64,000 nucleotides of DNA from Streptomyces sp. ITFR-21 (GTDB lineage Bacteria; Actinomycetota; Actinomycetes; Streptomycetales; Streptomycetaceae), in assembly GCF_031844685.1 (NCBI RefSeq), contig NZ_CP134605.1:1955501-2019500 (forward strand). The letters run 5' to 3'. The translations under genes and the position numbers were made by a program. Numbering within the stretch: position 1 is the stretch's first letter; each line of letters starts with the position of its first letter. The notes beneath the pieces were generated by a model. The model had not been told where the DNA came from, did no database searches, and saw only the letters and a list, made by a program, of their open reading frames with translations. Positions 25,904-35,839 of the stretch are shown in pieces.

Positions 25904-26860
25904 TCAGCGAGGGGCGGCGATCTGCCGGGACATGATCGTCGTGAGTTCGTAGGCGGTGTGGGAGGCGGCGACCGAGGTGATCTCGGCGTGGTCGTATGCA
26001 GGGGCCACTTCGACGACGTCCGCCGAGACGAGTCGGCAGTCGGACAGGCCGCGCAGGATTTCCAGCAGCTCGCGGGAGGTCAGACCGCCGGCCTCGGGGG
26101 TTCCGGTCCCGGGCGCGTGGGCGGGGTCGAGCACGTCGATGTCGACGGACACGTACAGCGGCCGCCCGCCGATCCGCTCGCGGAGCTGCTGGGCGACCTC
26201 GTCCACGCCGCGGCGCATCACGTCCGCGGAGGTGACGATGCCGAATCCCATCCGCTCGTCGTCGTCGAGGTCCTTCTTGCCGTAGAGCGGCCCGCGGATG
26301 CCGACGTGGCTGAGTGCGGAGGTGTCGAGGATGCCCTCCTCGAAGGCCCGGCGGAAGGGCGTGCCGTGCGTGTAGGCGGCACCGAAGTAGGTGTCCCAGG
26401 TGTCCAGGTGGGCGTCGAAGTGCAGCAGGGCCACCGGGCCGTGCCGACGGGCGACCGCGCGCAGGAGCGGGAGGGCGATGGTGTGGTCCCCGCCGAGGGT
26501 CATCAGGCGGGCGCCGGTGCCGAGCAGGTCGTCGGCGGCGGCTTCGATGGTCTCGACGGCTTCGTCGATGTCGAAGGGGTTGGCGGCGATGTCCCCGGCG
26601 TCCGCGACCTGGGCGAGGGCGAAGGGGGAGGCGTCCTGGGCCGGGTTGTAGGGGCGCAGCAGCCGGGACGCCTCGCGGACGGCGTTGCCGCCGAAGCGCG
26701 CGCCGGGCCGGTAGGACACCCCCGCGTCGAAGGGCACACCGACCACCGCGACGTCCGCGACACCGACCTCGTCCAGCCGCGGCAGCCGGGCGAAGGTGGC
26801 GGGGCCCGCGTAGCGCGGGACGCGGGAGGAGTCGACGGGGCCGCGCGGCGGGCTGCTCAT
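25904..26860 (-). CDS. speB: Agmatinase/guanidinobutyrase family ureohydrolase
   Basis: A 318-residue binuclear manganese ureohydrolase that hydrolyses a guanidino compound to urea plus an amine. All metal motifs are present: [24 protein letters not shown] and [20 protein letters not shown], with the [12 protein letters not shown] segment following. Sequence style fits agmatinase, which makes putrescine, but Streptomyces also use guanidinobutyrase of the same fold, so the exact substrate is open. GGAAGGCAG precedes the ATG. It stands divergent from the phosphatase-like gene. Confidence 0.88.
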   Translation of the reverse strand: MSSPPRGPVDSSRVPRYAGPATFARLPRLDEVGVADVAVVGVPFDAGVSYRPGARFGGNAVREASRLLRPYNPAQDASPFALAQVADAGDIAANPFDIDEAVETIEAAADDLLGTGARLMTLGGDHTIALPLLRAVARRHGPVALLHFDAHLDTWDTYFGAAYTHGTPFRRAFEEGILDTSALSHVGIRGPLYGKKDLDDDERMGFGIVTSADVMRRGVDEVAQQLRERIGGRPLYVSVDIDVLDPAHAPGTGTPEAGGLTSRELLEILRGLSDCRLVSADVVEVAPAYDHAEITSVAASHTAYELTTIMSRQIAAPR

Positions 26861-27059
26861 GGTGGCTGCCTTCCTGGTGGGGTGGGTCCGCGGGCGACCT
26901 TACGTGGCCGCCGGGCGCTCCCGGAATGTACGTTCACTCCAATTCGGGACGGCGAACACGCCTCGGCGTCGAGCCGTGACCACCCGTGCCGGCGAAGCCC
27001 CGGCCCACTTGTCCACAGGGCGTCGTACAGCCACGCCCTCGACGCGGGACAATGTCCGC

Positions 27060-27878
27060 ATGCCCATGGATCCCGCGCCCGTCGCACCCAGCCGTCAGGA
27101 CCTCGCCGACCACCTCGTCCGCACCCGGATAGCCGGGGACGTGGCGACCAGCCGCGAGAATAATCTGGACCACTACCGCGCGCTCGCCGAGGGCAACCGG
27201 TACTACTGGTTGGGGTTGGACCTCGGCGACCGTTGGACCGATCCGGCCGCGGTACTGGAACTGATGGCCGAGCGCTGCGGCGTCGTGGACGACCCGGAAC
27301 ACCGGCACGGACAGGACACCATAGACGCCGAGCTGACGATCGACGCCCTGGACCGGATGGCCGCGGTGCTGCACAAAGCGGCACGGAACGGCTCCCGGGT
27401 CCTGGTGGCCACCGGTCATCCGGCAGGGCTCTTCGCCGTGCACCACGAGTTGGCGGCGTCACTGCGGGACGCGGGATGCTCGCTGGTGGCGCCGGCCGAG
27501 AATCTGTACGCGGACGGCGGTGAGATACGTCACGTCGCGGGCGTGTTCATGCTGCACCGGGGCGGCGGCCTGGTGCACACGCATTCCCCCGACCCGATGA
27601 CGGAGATCCTGGACGCCCTGGAACGGGACGGGGAGCCGCTGCCGGATCTGGTGATAGCCGACCACGGCTGGGCGGGTTGCGCGGGCGCGCGCGGCCTGGA
27701 GACGGTGGGCTTCGCGGACTGCAACGACCCGGCACTGTTCGTCGGCGAGGCCGAGGGCAGCCTCCTGGTGAGTGTGCCGCTGGACGACAATGTGGCGCCG
27801 CACTACTACGCGCCGATGACCGCGTATCTGCTGGACGCGGCGGGACTGACGGCGAGCACGGACACCGAGGACGCCTGA
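27060..27878 (+). CDS. Conserved actinobacterial phosphatase-like protein
   Basis: A 272-residue cytoplasmic protein of a family usually labelled phosphatase in Streptomyces annotation. Characteristic pieces are LVRTRIAGDVATSRENNLDH, YYWLGLDLGDRW, AERCGVVDD, VLVATGHPAGLF and LPDLVIADHGWAGCAGARGL, plus NDPALFVGEAEG and VPLDDNVAPHYYAPMTAYLL. I see no standard phosphatase signature, so the activity is taken on family reputation only. Two in-frame ATGs (27060, 27066) open it; neither has a strong ribosome binding site. Confidence 0.7.
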   Translation: MPMDPAPVAPSRQDLADHLVRTRIAGDVATSRENNLDHYRALAEGNRYYWLGLDLGDRWTDPAAVLELMAERCGVVDDPEHRHGQDTIDAELTIDALDRMAAVLHKAARNGSRVLVATGHPAGLFAVHHELAASLRDAGCSLVAPAENLYADGGEIRHVAGVFMLHRGGGLVHTHSPDPMTEILDALERDGEPLPDLVIADHGWAGCAGARGLETVGFADCNDPALFVGEAEGSLLVSVPLDDNVAPHYYAPMTAYLLDAAGLTASTDTEDA

Positions 27879-27905
27879 TACCGCGGAAGCACCCCACCTG
27901 CCGGG

Positions 27906-28811
27906 TCAACCGCGCGGTACACGGACCAGGCCCTCCTGGATCACGGAGACCGCGAGCCTTCCGTCCTGGGTGTAGATGCGGGCGGTGCCGAGGCCGCGCC
28001 CACCCGAGGCGGACGGGCTCTGCTGGTCGTAGAGCAGCCACTCGTCGGCGCGAAAGGGCCGGTGGAACCACATGGCGTGGTCCAGGCTGGCGCCCACCAC
28101 GTCACCGACCGCCCAGCCGCCGCGGCCGTGGGCGAGCAGGACGGAGTCGAGCAGGGTCATGTCCGACACATAGGTGGCCAGGCAGACGTGCAGCAGCGGG
28201 TCCTCGGCAAGCTTGCCCCGGGTGCGGAACCACACCTGCGAGCGGGGCTCGCGGGCGACCCCGGCGGTGAGGAACGGCGGGTACTCCACATACCGGAGGT
28301 CGACGGCCGCACGGGCTTCGAGCAGCCGGTCCACGACGGTGGGGTCGGGAAACTTGTCGGCGTGCGCAGGGAGCAGTTCCTCGGCCGTCGGCAGCGTCTC
28401 GGGGTCGGGCGCGTACGGCATGGGCTCCTGGTGCTCCAGACCCTCCTCGTAGGTCTGGAAGGACGCCGAGAGGTGGAAGATCGGTTGGCCGTGCTGGATG
28501 GCCACGACCCGCCGGGTGGTGAAGGAGCGGCCGTCGCGGATGCGGTCCACCTGGTAGACGATCGGCGCGCCGGGGTCACCGGGTCTCAGGAAGTACGCGT
28601 GCAGGGAATGGGCGCCACGGTCCTCGGGTGCGGTGCGGCCTGCGGCGACCAGGGCCTGCGCGGCGACCTGGCCGCCGAAGACCCGGGGTACGACGGCGAG
28701 CCGGCTGACGCCGCGGAAGATGTCCTGCTCGATCCGCTCCAGGTCGAGCAGATCGAGTAGGGACTCCAGCGGCGGCAGGCCCTCGGCGGCGGGCCGGTCG
28801 GAGGGGCTCAC
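27906..28811 (-). CDS. tesB: Acyl-CoA thioesterase II
   Basis: A 301-residue double hot-dog thioesterase that releases free fatty acids from acyl-CoA. Typical segments are LLDLLDLERIEQDIFRG, VFGGQVAAQALVAAGRT, AHSLHAYFLRPGD, IVYQVDRIRDGRSFTTRRV and, in the second half, LDHAMWFHRPFRADEWLLYD, ending RLAVSVIQEGLVR. E. coli TesB is 286 residues. The GTG start overlaps the stop codon of the acyl-CoA dehydrogenase (GTGA), so the two are coupled; the longer open frame upstream is a shadow of that gene. Confidence 0.9.
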   Translation of the reverse strand: MSPSDRPAAEGLPPLESLLDLLDLERIEQDIFRGVSRLAVVPRVFGGQVAAQALVAAGRTAPEDRGAHSLHAYFLRPGDPGAPIVYQVDRIRDGRSFTTRRVVAIQHGQPIFHLSASFQTYEEGLEHQEPMPYAPDPETLPTAEELLPAHADKFPDPTVVDRLLEARAAVDLRYVEYPPFLTAGVAREPRSQVWFRTRGKLAEDPLLHVCLATYVSDMTLLDSVLLAHGRGGWAVGDVVGASLDHAMWFHRPFRADEWLLYDQQSPSASGGRGLGTARIYTQDGRLAVSVIQEGLVRVPRG

Positions 28812-29965
28812 AGGCCCATCGACTTGGCGATGATCGACTTCATGACCTCGCTGGTGCCGCCGTATATCCGGTTGACGCGGTTGTCGGCGTAGAGGCGGGC
28901 GATCGGGTACTCGTTCATGTAGCCGTAGCCGCCGTGCAACTGGAGGCAGCGGTCGATGACGCGGCCGGCGACCTCGGTGCAGAAGAGCTTGGCGGAGGCG
29001 GCGTCGGCGGCGGACAGTTCGCGCTTGTCGTGGGCTTCCAGGGCACGGTCGACCACCGCTTCGGCGGCGTCCACCTCCGCCTTGCAGGCGGCAAGTTCGA
29101 ACTTGGTGTTCTGGAAGGCCGCGACGGTCTGGCCGAAGACGGTGCGCTCCTGGACGTACTTCTGCGCGAAGCGGATCGCGGCGGCGGCCTGCGCGTAGGC
29201 GCCGATCGCGATGCCGAGGCGTTCCTGGGGAAGATTTTGGCCAAGGTAGGAGAAACCCTTGCCCTCCTCGCCGAGCAGGTCCTCGACCGGCACCCGCACG
29301 TCGGAGAAGGACAGCTCGGCGGTGTCGGAGGTCTTCAGACCGATCTTGTCGAGCTTGCGGCCGACGGCGTAGCCCTCGGACGTGGTGTCGACGACGAACA
29401 GCGAGATGCCGGCCCGGCGGTCCTCGGGGCTGGGCGGGGCGGTGCGGGCGCAGACGATGACGCGGTCGGCGTGGACACCGCCGGTGATGAAGGTCTTGGA
29501 GCCGTTGAGCAGGTAGTGGCCGCCGTCGGCGGAGAGCTTGGCGGTGGTCTTCATACCGGCCAGGTCGGAGCCGGTACCGGGCTCGGTCATGGCGATGGCG
29601 AACATGACCTCGCCGCCGGCGAAGCCGGGCAGCCAGCGCTTCTTCTGCTCCTCGGTGGCGTACGCCAACACATAGGGCAGGCACAGGCTGACATGGACGC
29701 TGCTGCCACCGAAGCTGACGCCGGCGCGGGCGCACTCCTCGCTGATGACGGCCTGGAACTTGAAGCTCCGCTCGCCGGCGCCGCCGTACTCCTCGGGGAC
29801 CTCGATACCGAAGACGCCCAGTTCGCCGAGCTTGTAGTAGAAGTCACGGGGCACCTGGCCCGCCGCCAGCCATTCGTCGTAGACCGGCACGACCTCGGCC
29901 TCGATGAAGGCCCGTATCGTCTCGCGGAACGCTTCGTGGTCCTCGTTGTACACCGTACGGCGCAT
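28808..29965 (-). CDS. Acyl-CoA dehydrogenase
   Basis: A 385-residue FAD enzyme of fatty-acid beta-oxidation. Family features are IEVPEEYGGAGERSFKFQAV, FAIAMTEPGTGSDLAGMKTT (FAD and substrate loop), YLLNGSKTFITGGVHADRVI, GLKTSDTAELSFSDVRVP, and the C-terminal CLQLHGGYGYMNEYPIARLY with YGGTSEVMKSIIAKSMGL. GGGAGGCG sits seven bases before the ATG at 29965. It is cotranscribed with tesB and follows the TetR gene in the same direction, so the trio may respond to the same acyl-CoA signal; chain-length preference cannot be read from sequence. Confidence 0.92.
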   Translation of the reverse strand: MRRTVYNEDHEAFRETIRAFIEAEVVPVYDEWLAAGQVPRDFYYKLGELGVFGIEVPEEYGGAGERSFKFQAVISEECARAGVSFGGSSVHVSLCLPYVLAYATEEQKKRWLPGFAGGEVMFAIAMTEPGTGSDLAGMKTTAKLSADGGHYLLNGSKTFITGGVHADRVIVCARTAPPSPEDRRAGISLFVVDTTSEGYAVGRKLDKIGLKTSDTAELSFSDVRVPVEDLLGEEGKGFSYLGQNLPQERLGIAIGAYAQAAAAIRFAQKYVQERTVFGQTVAAFQNTKFELAACKAEVDAAEAVVDRALEAHDKRELSAADAASAKLFCTEVAGRVIDRCLQLHGGYGYMNEYPIARLYADNRVNRIYGGTSEVMKSIIAKSMGL

Positions 29966-30046
29966 GGGCGCGCCTCCCATCGGCCAGCGGACTCGACCGG
30001 TCCCGGCGGGGCGGCCGATCATCGGACAAGGATAATAAGCAAGCGC

Positions 30047-30697
30047 TCAGAAAGTTACCGGCCGGTCCTTACCGCTGTCCAGGGCGGTCCCGTCCGGCGC
30101 GGGGTCGTTGCCGCCGTCGAGGGCTTCCAGAGCACTCAGCGCCAGGCGGTGCAGCAGCGCGGCCATGGCGGAACGGTCCGGGAGTCCAAACTGGCCGCCG
30201 AGGTGCGGGGTGGAGTTGAGCAGGCCGAACACGGCGTGTACGGCCGCACGCACCTCGAGCCGGGTGGCGCCGGGGTGGACCCGGTGCACGACACCGACCC
30301 ATTCCTCCACGTACTGCCGCTGGAGCTGGCGGACGAGCTTGCGGTCGGAGTCGCGCAGCCGGTCGAGCTCGCGATCGTGCAGGGTGATCAGCGGGCGGTC
30401 GTCGATGGCGAAGTCGATGTGACCGCGGATCAGCGCGTCCAGCGCCTGCCCCGGGTCGTCGGTCTCGGCCACCCGCATCCGGCCGGCGGTCAGCAGCCGG
30501 TCGCTGATGCCGACCAGCAGCTCGGCGAGCATGGCGTCCTTCCCCGCGAAATGGCGATACAGGCCGGGCCCGCTGATGCCCACCGCCGCGCCTATCTCGT
30601 CCACGCCGACCCCGTGGAAACCGCGCTCGGCGAAGAGCCGCGCGGCCTCCCGGAGGATCTGCTCGCGCCGGTTTTCCACAACCTTCGTCGGGTTCAT
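30047..30697 (-). CDS. TetR-family regulator, probable repressor of the liu operon
   Basis: A 216-residue TetR protein. The DNA-binding head is standard: RREQILREAARLFAERGFHG, VGVDEIGAAVGISGPGLYRH and FAGKDAMLAELL. The C-terminal domain resembles acyl-CoA-responsive TetR regulators. Its start lies 22 bp from a 45-bp operator it shares with the divergent leucine catabolism operon, so autoregulation and repression of liu are likely. In S. coelicolor a TetR gene holds the same position beside this operon. It could also influence the acyl-CoA dehydrogenase and tesB downstream. Confidence 0.9.
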   Translation of the reverse strand: MNPTKVVENRREQILREAARLFAERGFHGVGVDEIGAAVGISGPGLYRHFAGKDAMLAELLVGISDRLLTAGRMRVAETDDPGQALDALIRGHIDFAIDDRPLITLHDRELDRLRDSDRKLVRQLQRQYVEEWVGVVHRVHPGATRLEVRAAVHAVFGLLNSTPHLGGQFGLPDRSAMAALLHRLALSALEALDGGNDPAPDGTALDSGKDRPVTF

Positions 30698-30718
30698 GGA
30701 TTCAGTCTAGACAGTCGC

Positions 30719-30763
30719 GTTAGCGAGCGTTAACGTAGACCCATCACGTTAACGCTCGCTAAC
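30719..30763. promoter_or_regulatory. Perfect 18+18 bp inverted-repeat operator of the liu region
   Basis: GTTAGCGAGCGTTAACGT (30719-30736) and ACGTTAACGCTCGCTAAC (30746-30763) are exact reverse complements separated by 9 bases. Each arm also contains its own near-palindrome of the form GTTAGCG-AG-CGTTAAC, so the element offers two stacked operator sites. It fills the gap between the divergent TetR gene and the carboxyltransferase gene and is the strongest operator candidate in the window. Confidence 0.85.
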
Positions 30764-30781
30764 ATTTCGGGGGGCCGAACC

Positions 30782-32410
30782 ATGACAGCACCCGCCCTGT
30801 CCAGCGCCGCCGATCCGGCGTCGGAGGCGTACCGGGCCAACACCGACGCACACACGGCGCTCAGCGCCACACTCCGCGGCAAACTGGCCGCCGCGCGTCT
30901 TGGCGGAGGCGAGAAGGCGCGTGCGCGGCACACCGCACGCGGCAAGCTCCTGCCACGCGACCGGGTGGACGGGCTGCTCGACCCGGGTTCGCCCTTTCTG
31001 GAGCTGGCTCCGCTGGCCGCGGAGGGAATGTACGACGGGCAGGCGCCGGCCGCGGGGGTGATCGCCGGCATCGGGCGGGTGTCGGGGCGTGAGGTCGTCG
31101 TGGTCGCCAACGACGCGACCGTCAAAGGCGGCACCTATTACCCCATGACGGTGAAGAAGCACCTGCGCGCGCAGGAGGTGGCCCTCGACAACCGGCTGCC
31201 GTGCGTCTACCTGGTGGATTCCGGTGGCGCGTTCCTGCCTCGCCAGGACGAGGTCTTCCCCGACCGCGACCACTTCGGCCGGATCTTCTACAACCAGGCC
31301 ACCATGTCCGCCCGGGGAATCCCGCAGATCGCCGCGGTGATGGGCTCCTGCACGGCGGGCGGCGCCTACGTGCCGGCGATGAGCGACGAGGCGGTGATCG
31401 TACGCAACCAGGGCACGATCTTCCTGGGCGGTCCTCCGCTGGTGAAGGCAGCCACCGGTGAGGTGGTGACCGCCGAGGAGCTGGGCGGCGGAGATGTGCA
31501 CGCGCGCACCTCGGGTGTCACCGACCATCTGGCGGAGGACGACACGCACGCGCTGAGCATCGTCCGCGACATCGTGGCCACGCTCCCGGCCCGGGGCGCG
31601 CCGCCGTGGACGGTACGGTCGGCGGAGCCGCCCGCCGTGGACCCCGCGGGTCTGTACGGGGCGGTGCCGGTGGACCCGCGGACGCCTTACGACGTGCGGG
31701 AGGTGGTGGCACGGCTGGTGGACGGCAGCCGGTTCGCGGAGTTCAAGGCGGAGTACGGGACCACGCTGGTCACCGGGTTCGCCCATGTACAGGGTCATCC
31801 GGTGGGCATCGTGGCGAACAACGGCATCCTGTTCGCAGAATCCGCCCTCAAGGGAGCACACTTCATCGAGCTGTGCGACCAGCGCGGCATTCCGCTGCTC
31901 TTCCTGCAGAACGTCTCCGGGTTCATGGTGGGCCGCCAGTACGAGGCGGGCGGCATCGCCAAGCACGGCGCGAAGATGGTGACCGCGGTCGCCTGCGCCC
32001 GGGTGCCGAAGCTGACCGTGGTGATCGGCGGCTCCTACGGCGCGGGGAACTACTCGATGTGCGGCCGGGCCTACAGTCCCCGGTTCCTGTGGATGTGGCC
32101 CAACGCCAAGATCTCGGTGATGGGCGGGGAGCAGGCCGCGTCGGTGCTGGCCACCGTGAAACGGGACCAGTTGGCGGCGGCCGGGACGAAGTGGAGCGAG
32201 CAGGCGGAGGAGGAGTTCAAGGCCCCGGTCCGCGAGCAGTACGAGACGCAGGGCAACGCCTACTACGCCACGGCCCGGCTCTGGGACGACGGGGTGATCG
32301 ACCCGATGGAGACCCGCACCGTGCTGGGCCTGGCCCTGACCGCCTGTGCCAACGCCCCGCTGCCCACCACTGATCCGACCGCGCCAGGCTACGGCGTCTT
32401 CCGGATGTGA
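30782..32410 (+). CDS. liuB: Methylcrotonyl-CoA carboxylase carboxyltransferase (beta) subunit
   Basis: A 542-residue biotin-dependent carboxyltransferase. In order: [20 protein letters not shown], then the enoyl-CoA-hydratase-like N-domain ([60 protein letters not shown]) and the C-domain ([60 protein letters not shown]). These features place it with 3-methylcrotonyl-CoA carboxylase rather than acetyl/propionyl carboxylases. It is the first gene of the liu operon and carboxylates methylcrotonyl-CoA in leucine degradation with the LiuD subunit. Its stop overlaps the next gene's start (GTGA). Confidence 0.9.
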   Translation: MTAPALSSAADPASEAYRANTDAHTALSATLRGKLAAARLGGGEKARARHTARGKLLPRDRVDGLLDPGSPFLELAPLAAEGMYDGQAPAAGVIAGIGRVSGREVVVVANDATVKGGTYYPMTVKKHLRAQEVALDNRLPCVYLVDSGGAFLPRQDEVFPDRDHFGRIFYNQATMSARGIPQIAAVMGSCTAGGAYVPAMSDEAVIVRNQGTIFLGGPPLVKAATGEVVTAEELGGGDVHARTSGVTDHLAEDDTHALSIVRDIVATLPARGAPPWTVRSAEPPAVDPAGLYGAVPVDPRTPYDVREVVARLVDGSRFAEFKAEYGTTLVTGFAHVQGHPVGIVANNGILFAESALKGAHFIELCDQRGIPLLFLQNVSGFMVGRQYEAGGIAKHGAKMVTAVACARVPKLTVVIGGSYGAGNYSMCGRAYSPRFLWMWPNAKISVMGGEQAASVLATVKRDQLAAAGTKWSEQAEEEFKAPVREQYETQGNAYYATARLWDDGVIDPMETRTVLGLALTACANAPLPTTDPTAPGYGVFRM

Positions 32411-34551
32411 GCGCCATGACGAACTCCGCAACACCCGCCATGAACAACCCGCCCACGGCAAGTAAGACGCCCGCTTCCGGCCACTCCGCAGGCCGGGCGG
32501 ACACACCGGGCACGGCGGGCGCGGCTTCCGCCACGACCCCCCGGGACATGTTCGACACGGTGCTGGTCGCCAACCGGGGCGAGATCGCTGTGCGTGTGAT
32601 GCGCACCCTGCGTGAGCTGGGGGTACGGTCGGTGGCTGTGTTCACCGACGCGGACGCCGACGCCCGCCATGTGCGGGAGGCCGACACGGCGGTACGGGTG
32701 AGCAGCTATCTGTCGGCCGCGGAGCAGGTGCGGGCCGCGGGGGTCGCAGGCGCCCAGGCCGTGCACCCCGGCTACGGCTTCCTCGCCGAGAACGCGGGTT
32801 TCGCCCGGACCTGCGCGGAGGCCGGGCTGGTCTTCGTCGGACCGCCGGCCGGGGCGATCGAGCTGATGGGCGACAAGATCCGGGCCAAGGAGCGGGTGCG
32901 GACCGCCGGGGTTCCGGTGGTGCCGGGCAGCAGCGGCAGCGGACTGACCGACGCCGAACTGGTGGAGGCGGCGCGGGAGACCGGTCTGCCGGTGCTGCTC
33001 AAGCCGTCGGCGGGCGGCGGCGGCAAAGGCATGCGGCTGGTGCGGGACGCCGCGCTGCTGGCCGAGGAGATCGCGGCGGCCCGCCGGGAGGCGCGCGGCT
33101 CGTTCGGGGACGACACTCTGCTGGTCGAGCGGTGGATCGACCGGCCGCGGCACATCGAGATCCAGATCCTCGCCGACGGCCACGGCGCAGTGGTGCACCT
33201 CGGGGAGCGCGAGTGCTCGCTGCAGCGGCGGCATCAGAAGGTGATCGAGGAGGCGCCGTCGGTCCTGCTGGATCCGGCGACCAGGGCGGCGATGGGCGAG
33301 GCCGCGGTGCAGGCCGCGCGGTCCTGCGGCTACACCGGTGCGGGGACGGTGGAGTTCATCGTGCCCAGCGACGATCCGGGCGCCTACTTCTTCATGGAGA
33401 TGAACACCCGGCTCCAGGTGGAGCACCCGGTGACCGAACTGGTGACCGGCCTGGACCTGGTGGCCTGGCAGCTGCGGGTGGCCTGCGGGGGGCAGCTGGA
33501 CTTCTGCCAGCAGGACATCGCTCTGACCGGACACGCGATCGAGGCGCGGATCTGCGCGGAGACGGCCCGCCCCGACGGGGATCGGGTGGACTTCCTGCCG
33601 TCGGCCGGGACGGTGCTGGGGCTTTGGGAGCCGACGGGGCCCGGAGTGCGGGTGGACTCGGGGCTGGCGCCGGGTACCGAGGTGGGTACCGGTTATGACC
33701 CGATGCTGGCCAAGGTGATCGGTTACGGCCCGGACCGGGCGACGGCGCTGCGGCGACTGCGGGCGGCGCTGGCTGACACGGTGGTGCTGGGACTGGACAC
33801 CAACACCGGGTTCCTGCGGCGGCTGCTGGCCCATCCCTCGGTGGTGACGGGCGAGTTGGACACCGGGCTGATCGACCGGGACGCGGCGGCGCTGGTGCCG
33901 GACCGTGTGCCGGACGAGGTGTACGAGACCGCGGCACTGTTGCGGCAGCGCGCGCTGGCCCCGGAGCCCAACGGGGGCGGCTGGACCGACCCCTTCTCGG
34001 TGCCCAGCGGTTGGCGGCTCGGCGGTGAGCCCGCCTGGACGGCACACCATCTGCGGGTGCCGGGCGGAGAGCCGGTGACGGTACGGGTCAGGGACGGCCT
34101 GGTACGAGTGGGCGACGGCCCGGCGGTGGAGGCACGGCTCGTGGTGGACGGGGAGCGGGCGCTGCTGCACCGGGAGGGCACGGTGACTGCCTTCCGGTAC
34201 GTGGGCGAGTGGCTGGGCCGGGACGGGGACGGCTGGCGGGTGCAGCCGTACGACCCGGTGGCCGCGGCGTTGCGGGGCGCCGCGGGCGGTGCCGGGGGCG
34301 GAGCGCTGACCGCTCCGATGCCCGGCACGGTGACGGTGGTGAAGGTAGCCAAGGGTGACGAGGTGGTGGCCGGCCAGAGCCTGCTGGTGGTGGAGGCCAT
34401 GAAGATGGAACACGTGATCACCGCCCCGCACGACGGGACGGTTGCCGAGGTCGACGTCACCGTGGGAACGACGGTGGCGATGGACCAGGTACTGGCCGTG
34501 GTGACCCCGGCCGGGGACGCGGCCCGCGAGGACAGCGAGGAGGCGTCATGA
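32407..34551 (+). CDS. liuD: Methylcrotonyl-CoA carboxylase biotin-carrying (alpha) subunit
   Basis: A 714-residue protein joining biotin carboxylase and biotin carrier domains. Residues about 48-495 are the carboxylase: [49 protein letters not shown] (ATP grasp loop), [19 protein letters not shown]. The C-terminal biotinyl domain ends with [14 protein letters not shown], with the biotinylated Lys at about residue 666. The first 47 residues are an Ala/Pro/Thr-rich extension not usual in the family; homologues tend to begin at [11 protein letters not shown] (32548). I keep the GTG at 32407 because it overlaps the liuB stop, but ATG 32416 or 32548 are possible. Confidence 0.9.
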   Translation: MSAMTNSATPAMNNPPTASKTPASGHSAGRADTPGTAGAASATTPRDMFDTVLVANRGEIAVRVMRTLRELGVRSVAVFTDADADARHVREADTAVRVSSYLSAAEQVRAAGVAGAQAVHPGYGFLAENAGFARTCAEAGLVFVGPPAGAIELMGDKIRAKERVRTAGVPVVPGSSGSGLTDAELVEAARETGLPVLLKPSAGGGGKGMRLVRDAALLAEEIAAARREARGSFGDDTLLVERWIDRPRHIEIQILADGHGAVVHLGERECSLQRRHQKVIEEAPSVLLDPATRAAMGEAAVQAARSCGYTGAGTVEFIVPSDDPGAYFFMEMNTRLQVEHPVTELVTGLDLVAWQLRVACGGQLDFCQQDIALTGHAIEARICAETARPDGDRVDFLPSAGTVLGLWEPTGPGVRVDSGLAPGTEVGTGYDPMLAKVIGYGPDRATALRRLRAALADTVVLGLDTNTGFLRRLLAHPSVVTGELDTGLIDRDAAALVPDRVPDEVYETAALLRQRALAPEPNGGGWTDPFSVPSGWRLGGEPAWTAHHLRVPGGEPVTVRVRDGLVRVGDGPAVEARLVVDGERALLHREGTVTAFRYVGEWLGRDGDGWRVQPYDPVAAALRGAAGGAGGGALTAPMPGTVTVVKVAKGDEVVAGQSLLVVEAMKMEHVITAPHDGTVAEVDVTVGTTVAMDQVLAVVTPAGDAAREDSEEAS

Positions 34552-35837
34552 CGGATACCCCGGACATCTCGCACTTCAGGGCCGCCCGGTCCCGCGGTGC
34601 CGCCGAAACCGCCGTCCCGGCCGGTACCCGCACCCGCACCCGCACCCACACCGGCACCGGCACCGGCACCGGCACCGGCACCGGCACCGATGCGGCCACG
34701 GGTACCGGCGCGGACGCAAGCGCCGACGCCCTGCCGGCCGGGCTTCCGATGGCCGTGCCGCTGGAGGGTCTGCCGTCCGAGGTCCGCATCCACGAGGTCG
34801 GCGCGCGGGACGGCCTGCAGAACGAGAAGACGACGGTGCCGACGGAGGTGAAGGCCGAGTTCATCCACCGGCTGGTGGAAGCGGGGCTGAACACGATCGA
34901 GGCGACCAGCTTCGTTCACCCGAAGTGGGTGCCCCAACTGGCCGACGCCGGCGAGCTGATGCCGCTGCTGGCGGATCTGGCCGGGCGGGAGTCCGCGCCG
35001 CGGCTGCCGGTGCTGGTGCCGAACGAGCGCGGTCTGGAGCGGGCGCTGGAGCTGGGAGTGCGGGAGATCGCGGTGTTCGGCAGCGCCACCGAGTCGTTCG
35101 CCAGGGCCAACCTCAACCGGACGGTGGACGAGTCGCTGGCGATGTTCGAGCCGGTGGTGGCCAGGGCCAGGGCGGCGGGTGTCCGGGTGCGGGGCTATCT
35201 GTCGATGTGCTTCGGCGATCCCTGGGAGGGCCCGGTGCCGGTCCGCCAGGTCGCCGGCGTGGCCCGCCGGCTGTACGAGATGGGCTGCACCGAGTTGAGC
35301 CTCGGCGACACCATCGGGGTGGCCACGCCCGGCCATGTCACCGCTCTGCTGGACGAACTGACCGGCGGCGTGCCCGACAGCGGTGCCGACACCGGTCCCG
35401 GGTCCGGTTCCAAGTCCGGGCCCAGGTCCGCCCCCGCCCCCGCCCCCGGCACCGGCACCGGCACCGGCACCGGCACCGGCACCGGCCCAGCGTCGGCGGG
35501 TTCGGCGGCGGGGCCGGGGGGTGCCGTCCCGGTCGGTCACCTGGCCGTCCACTTCCACGACACCTACGGCCAGGCCCTGTCCAACACGCTCGCCGCGCTC
35601 CGACGGGGCGTCACCGTGGTGGACGCCTCGGCGGGGGGACTCGGCGGCTGCCCGTACGCCAAGAGCGCCACCGGCAACCTCGCCACCGAGGACCTCGTAT
35701 GGATGCTGAACGGACTCGGCGTCCGCACCGGGGTCGACCTCGGCCGCCTCAGCGCCACAAGCGTCTGGATGGCCGAGCATCTGGGACGGCCGAGCCCGTC
35801 CCGTACCGTCCGCGCCCTGACCCACCAGGAGCAGTAG
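34548..35837 (+). CDS. liuE: Hydroxymethylglutaryl-CoA lyase with repeat insertions
   Basis: A 429-residue HMG-CoA lyase (usually about 300), which cleaves HMG-CoA to acetoacetate and acetyl-CoA at the end of leucine breakdown. The TIM-barrel core is intact: VRIHEVGARDGLQNEKTTVP, ATSFVHPKWVPQL, VRGYLSMCFGDPWEG, CTELSLGDTIGVATPGHV, LAVHFHDTYGQALSNTLAAL (metal His) and GLGGCPYAKSATGNLATEDL (catalytic Cys). Two additions explain the length: an N-terminal extension of about 75 residues containing alternating Thr-Arg/Thr-Gly, and an insertion of about 47 residues (278-325) containing repeated Gly-Thr. Both are encoded by ACCGGC hexamers. ATGA overlap with liuD; GAGGAGG is the ribosome binding site. 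Confidence 0.9.
   Translation: MTDTPDISHFRAARSRGAAETAVPAGTRTRTRTHTGTGTGTGTGTGTDAATGTGADASADALPAGLPMAVPLEGLPSEVRIHEVGARDGLQNEKTTVPTEVKAEFIHRLVEAGLNTIEATSFVHPKWVPQLADAGELMPLLADLAGRESAPRLPVLVPNERGLERALELGVREIAVFGSATESFARANLNRTVDESLAMFEPVVARARAAGVRVRGYLSMCFGDPWEGPVPVRQVAGVARRLYEMGCTELSLGDTIGVATPGHVTALLDELTGGVPDSGADTGPGSGSKSGPRSAPAPAPGTGTGTGTGTGTGPASAGSAAGPGGAVPVGHLAVHFHDTYGQALSNTLAALRRGVTVVDASAGGLGGCPYAKSATGNLATEDLVWMLNGLGVRTGVDLGRLSATSVWMAEHLGRPSPSRTVRALTHQEQ
34625..34690 (+). repeat. ACCGGC hexamer microsatellite in liuE, N-terminal part
   Basis: A run of ACCCGC units followed by about seven ACCGGC units, in frame, encoding alternating Thr-Arg then Thr-Gly. The unit is 6 bp, so copy-number change would alter length without shifting the frame. 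Confidence 0.9.
35446..35486 (+). repeat. ACCGGC hexamer microsatellite in liuE, internal insertion
   Basis: About six or seven exact ACCGGC copies encoding repeated Gly-Thr in the middle of the 47-residue insertion between two conserved barrel blocks of HMG-CoA lyase. It is the same unit and phase as the N-terminal run 800 bp upstream. Confidence 0.9.
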
Positions 35838-35839
35838 CC

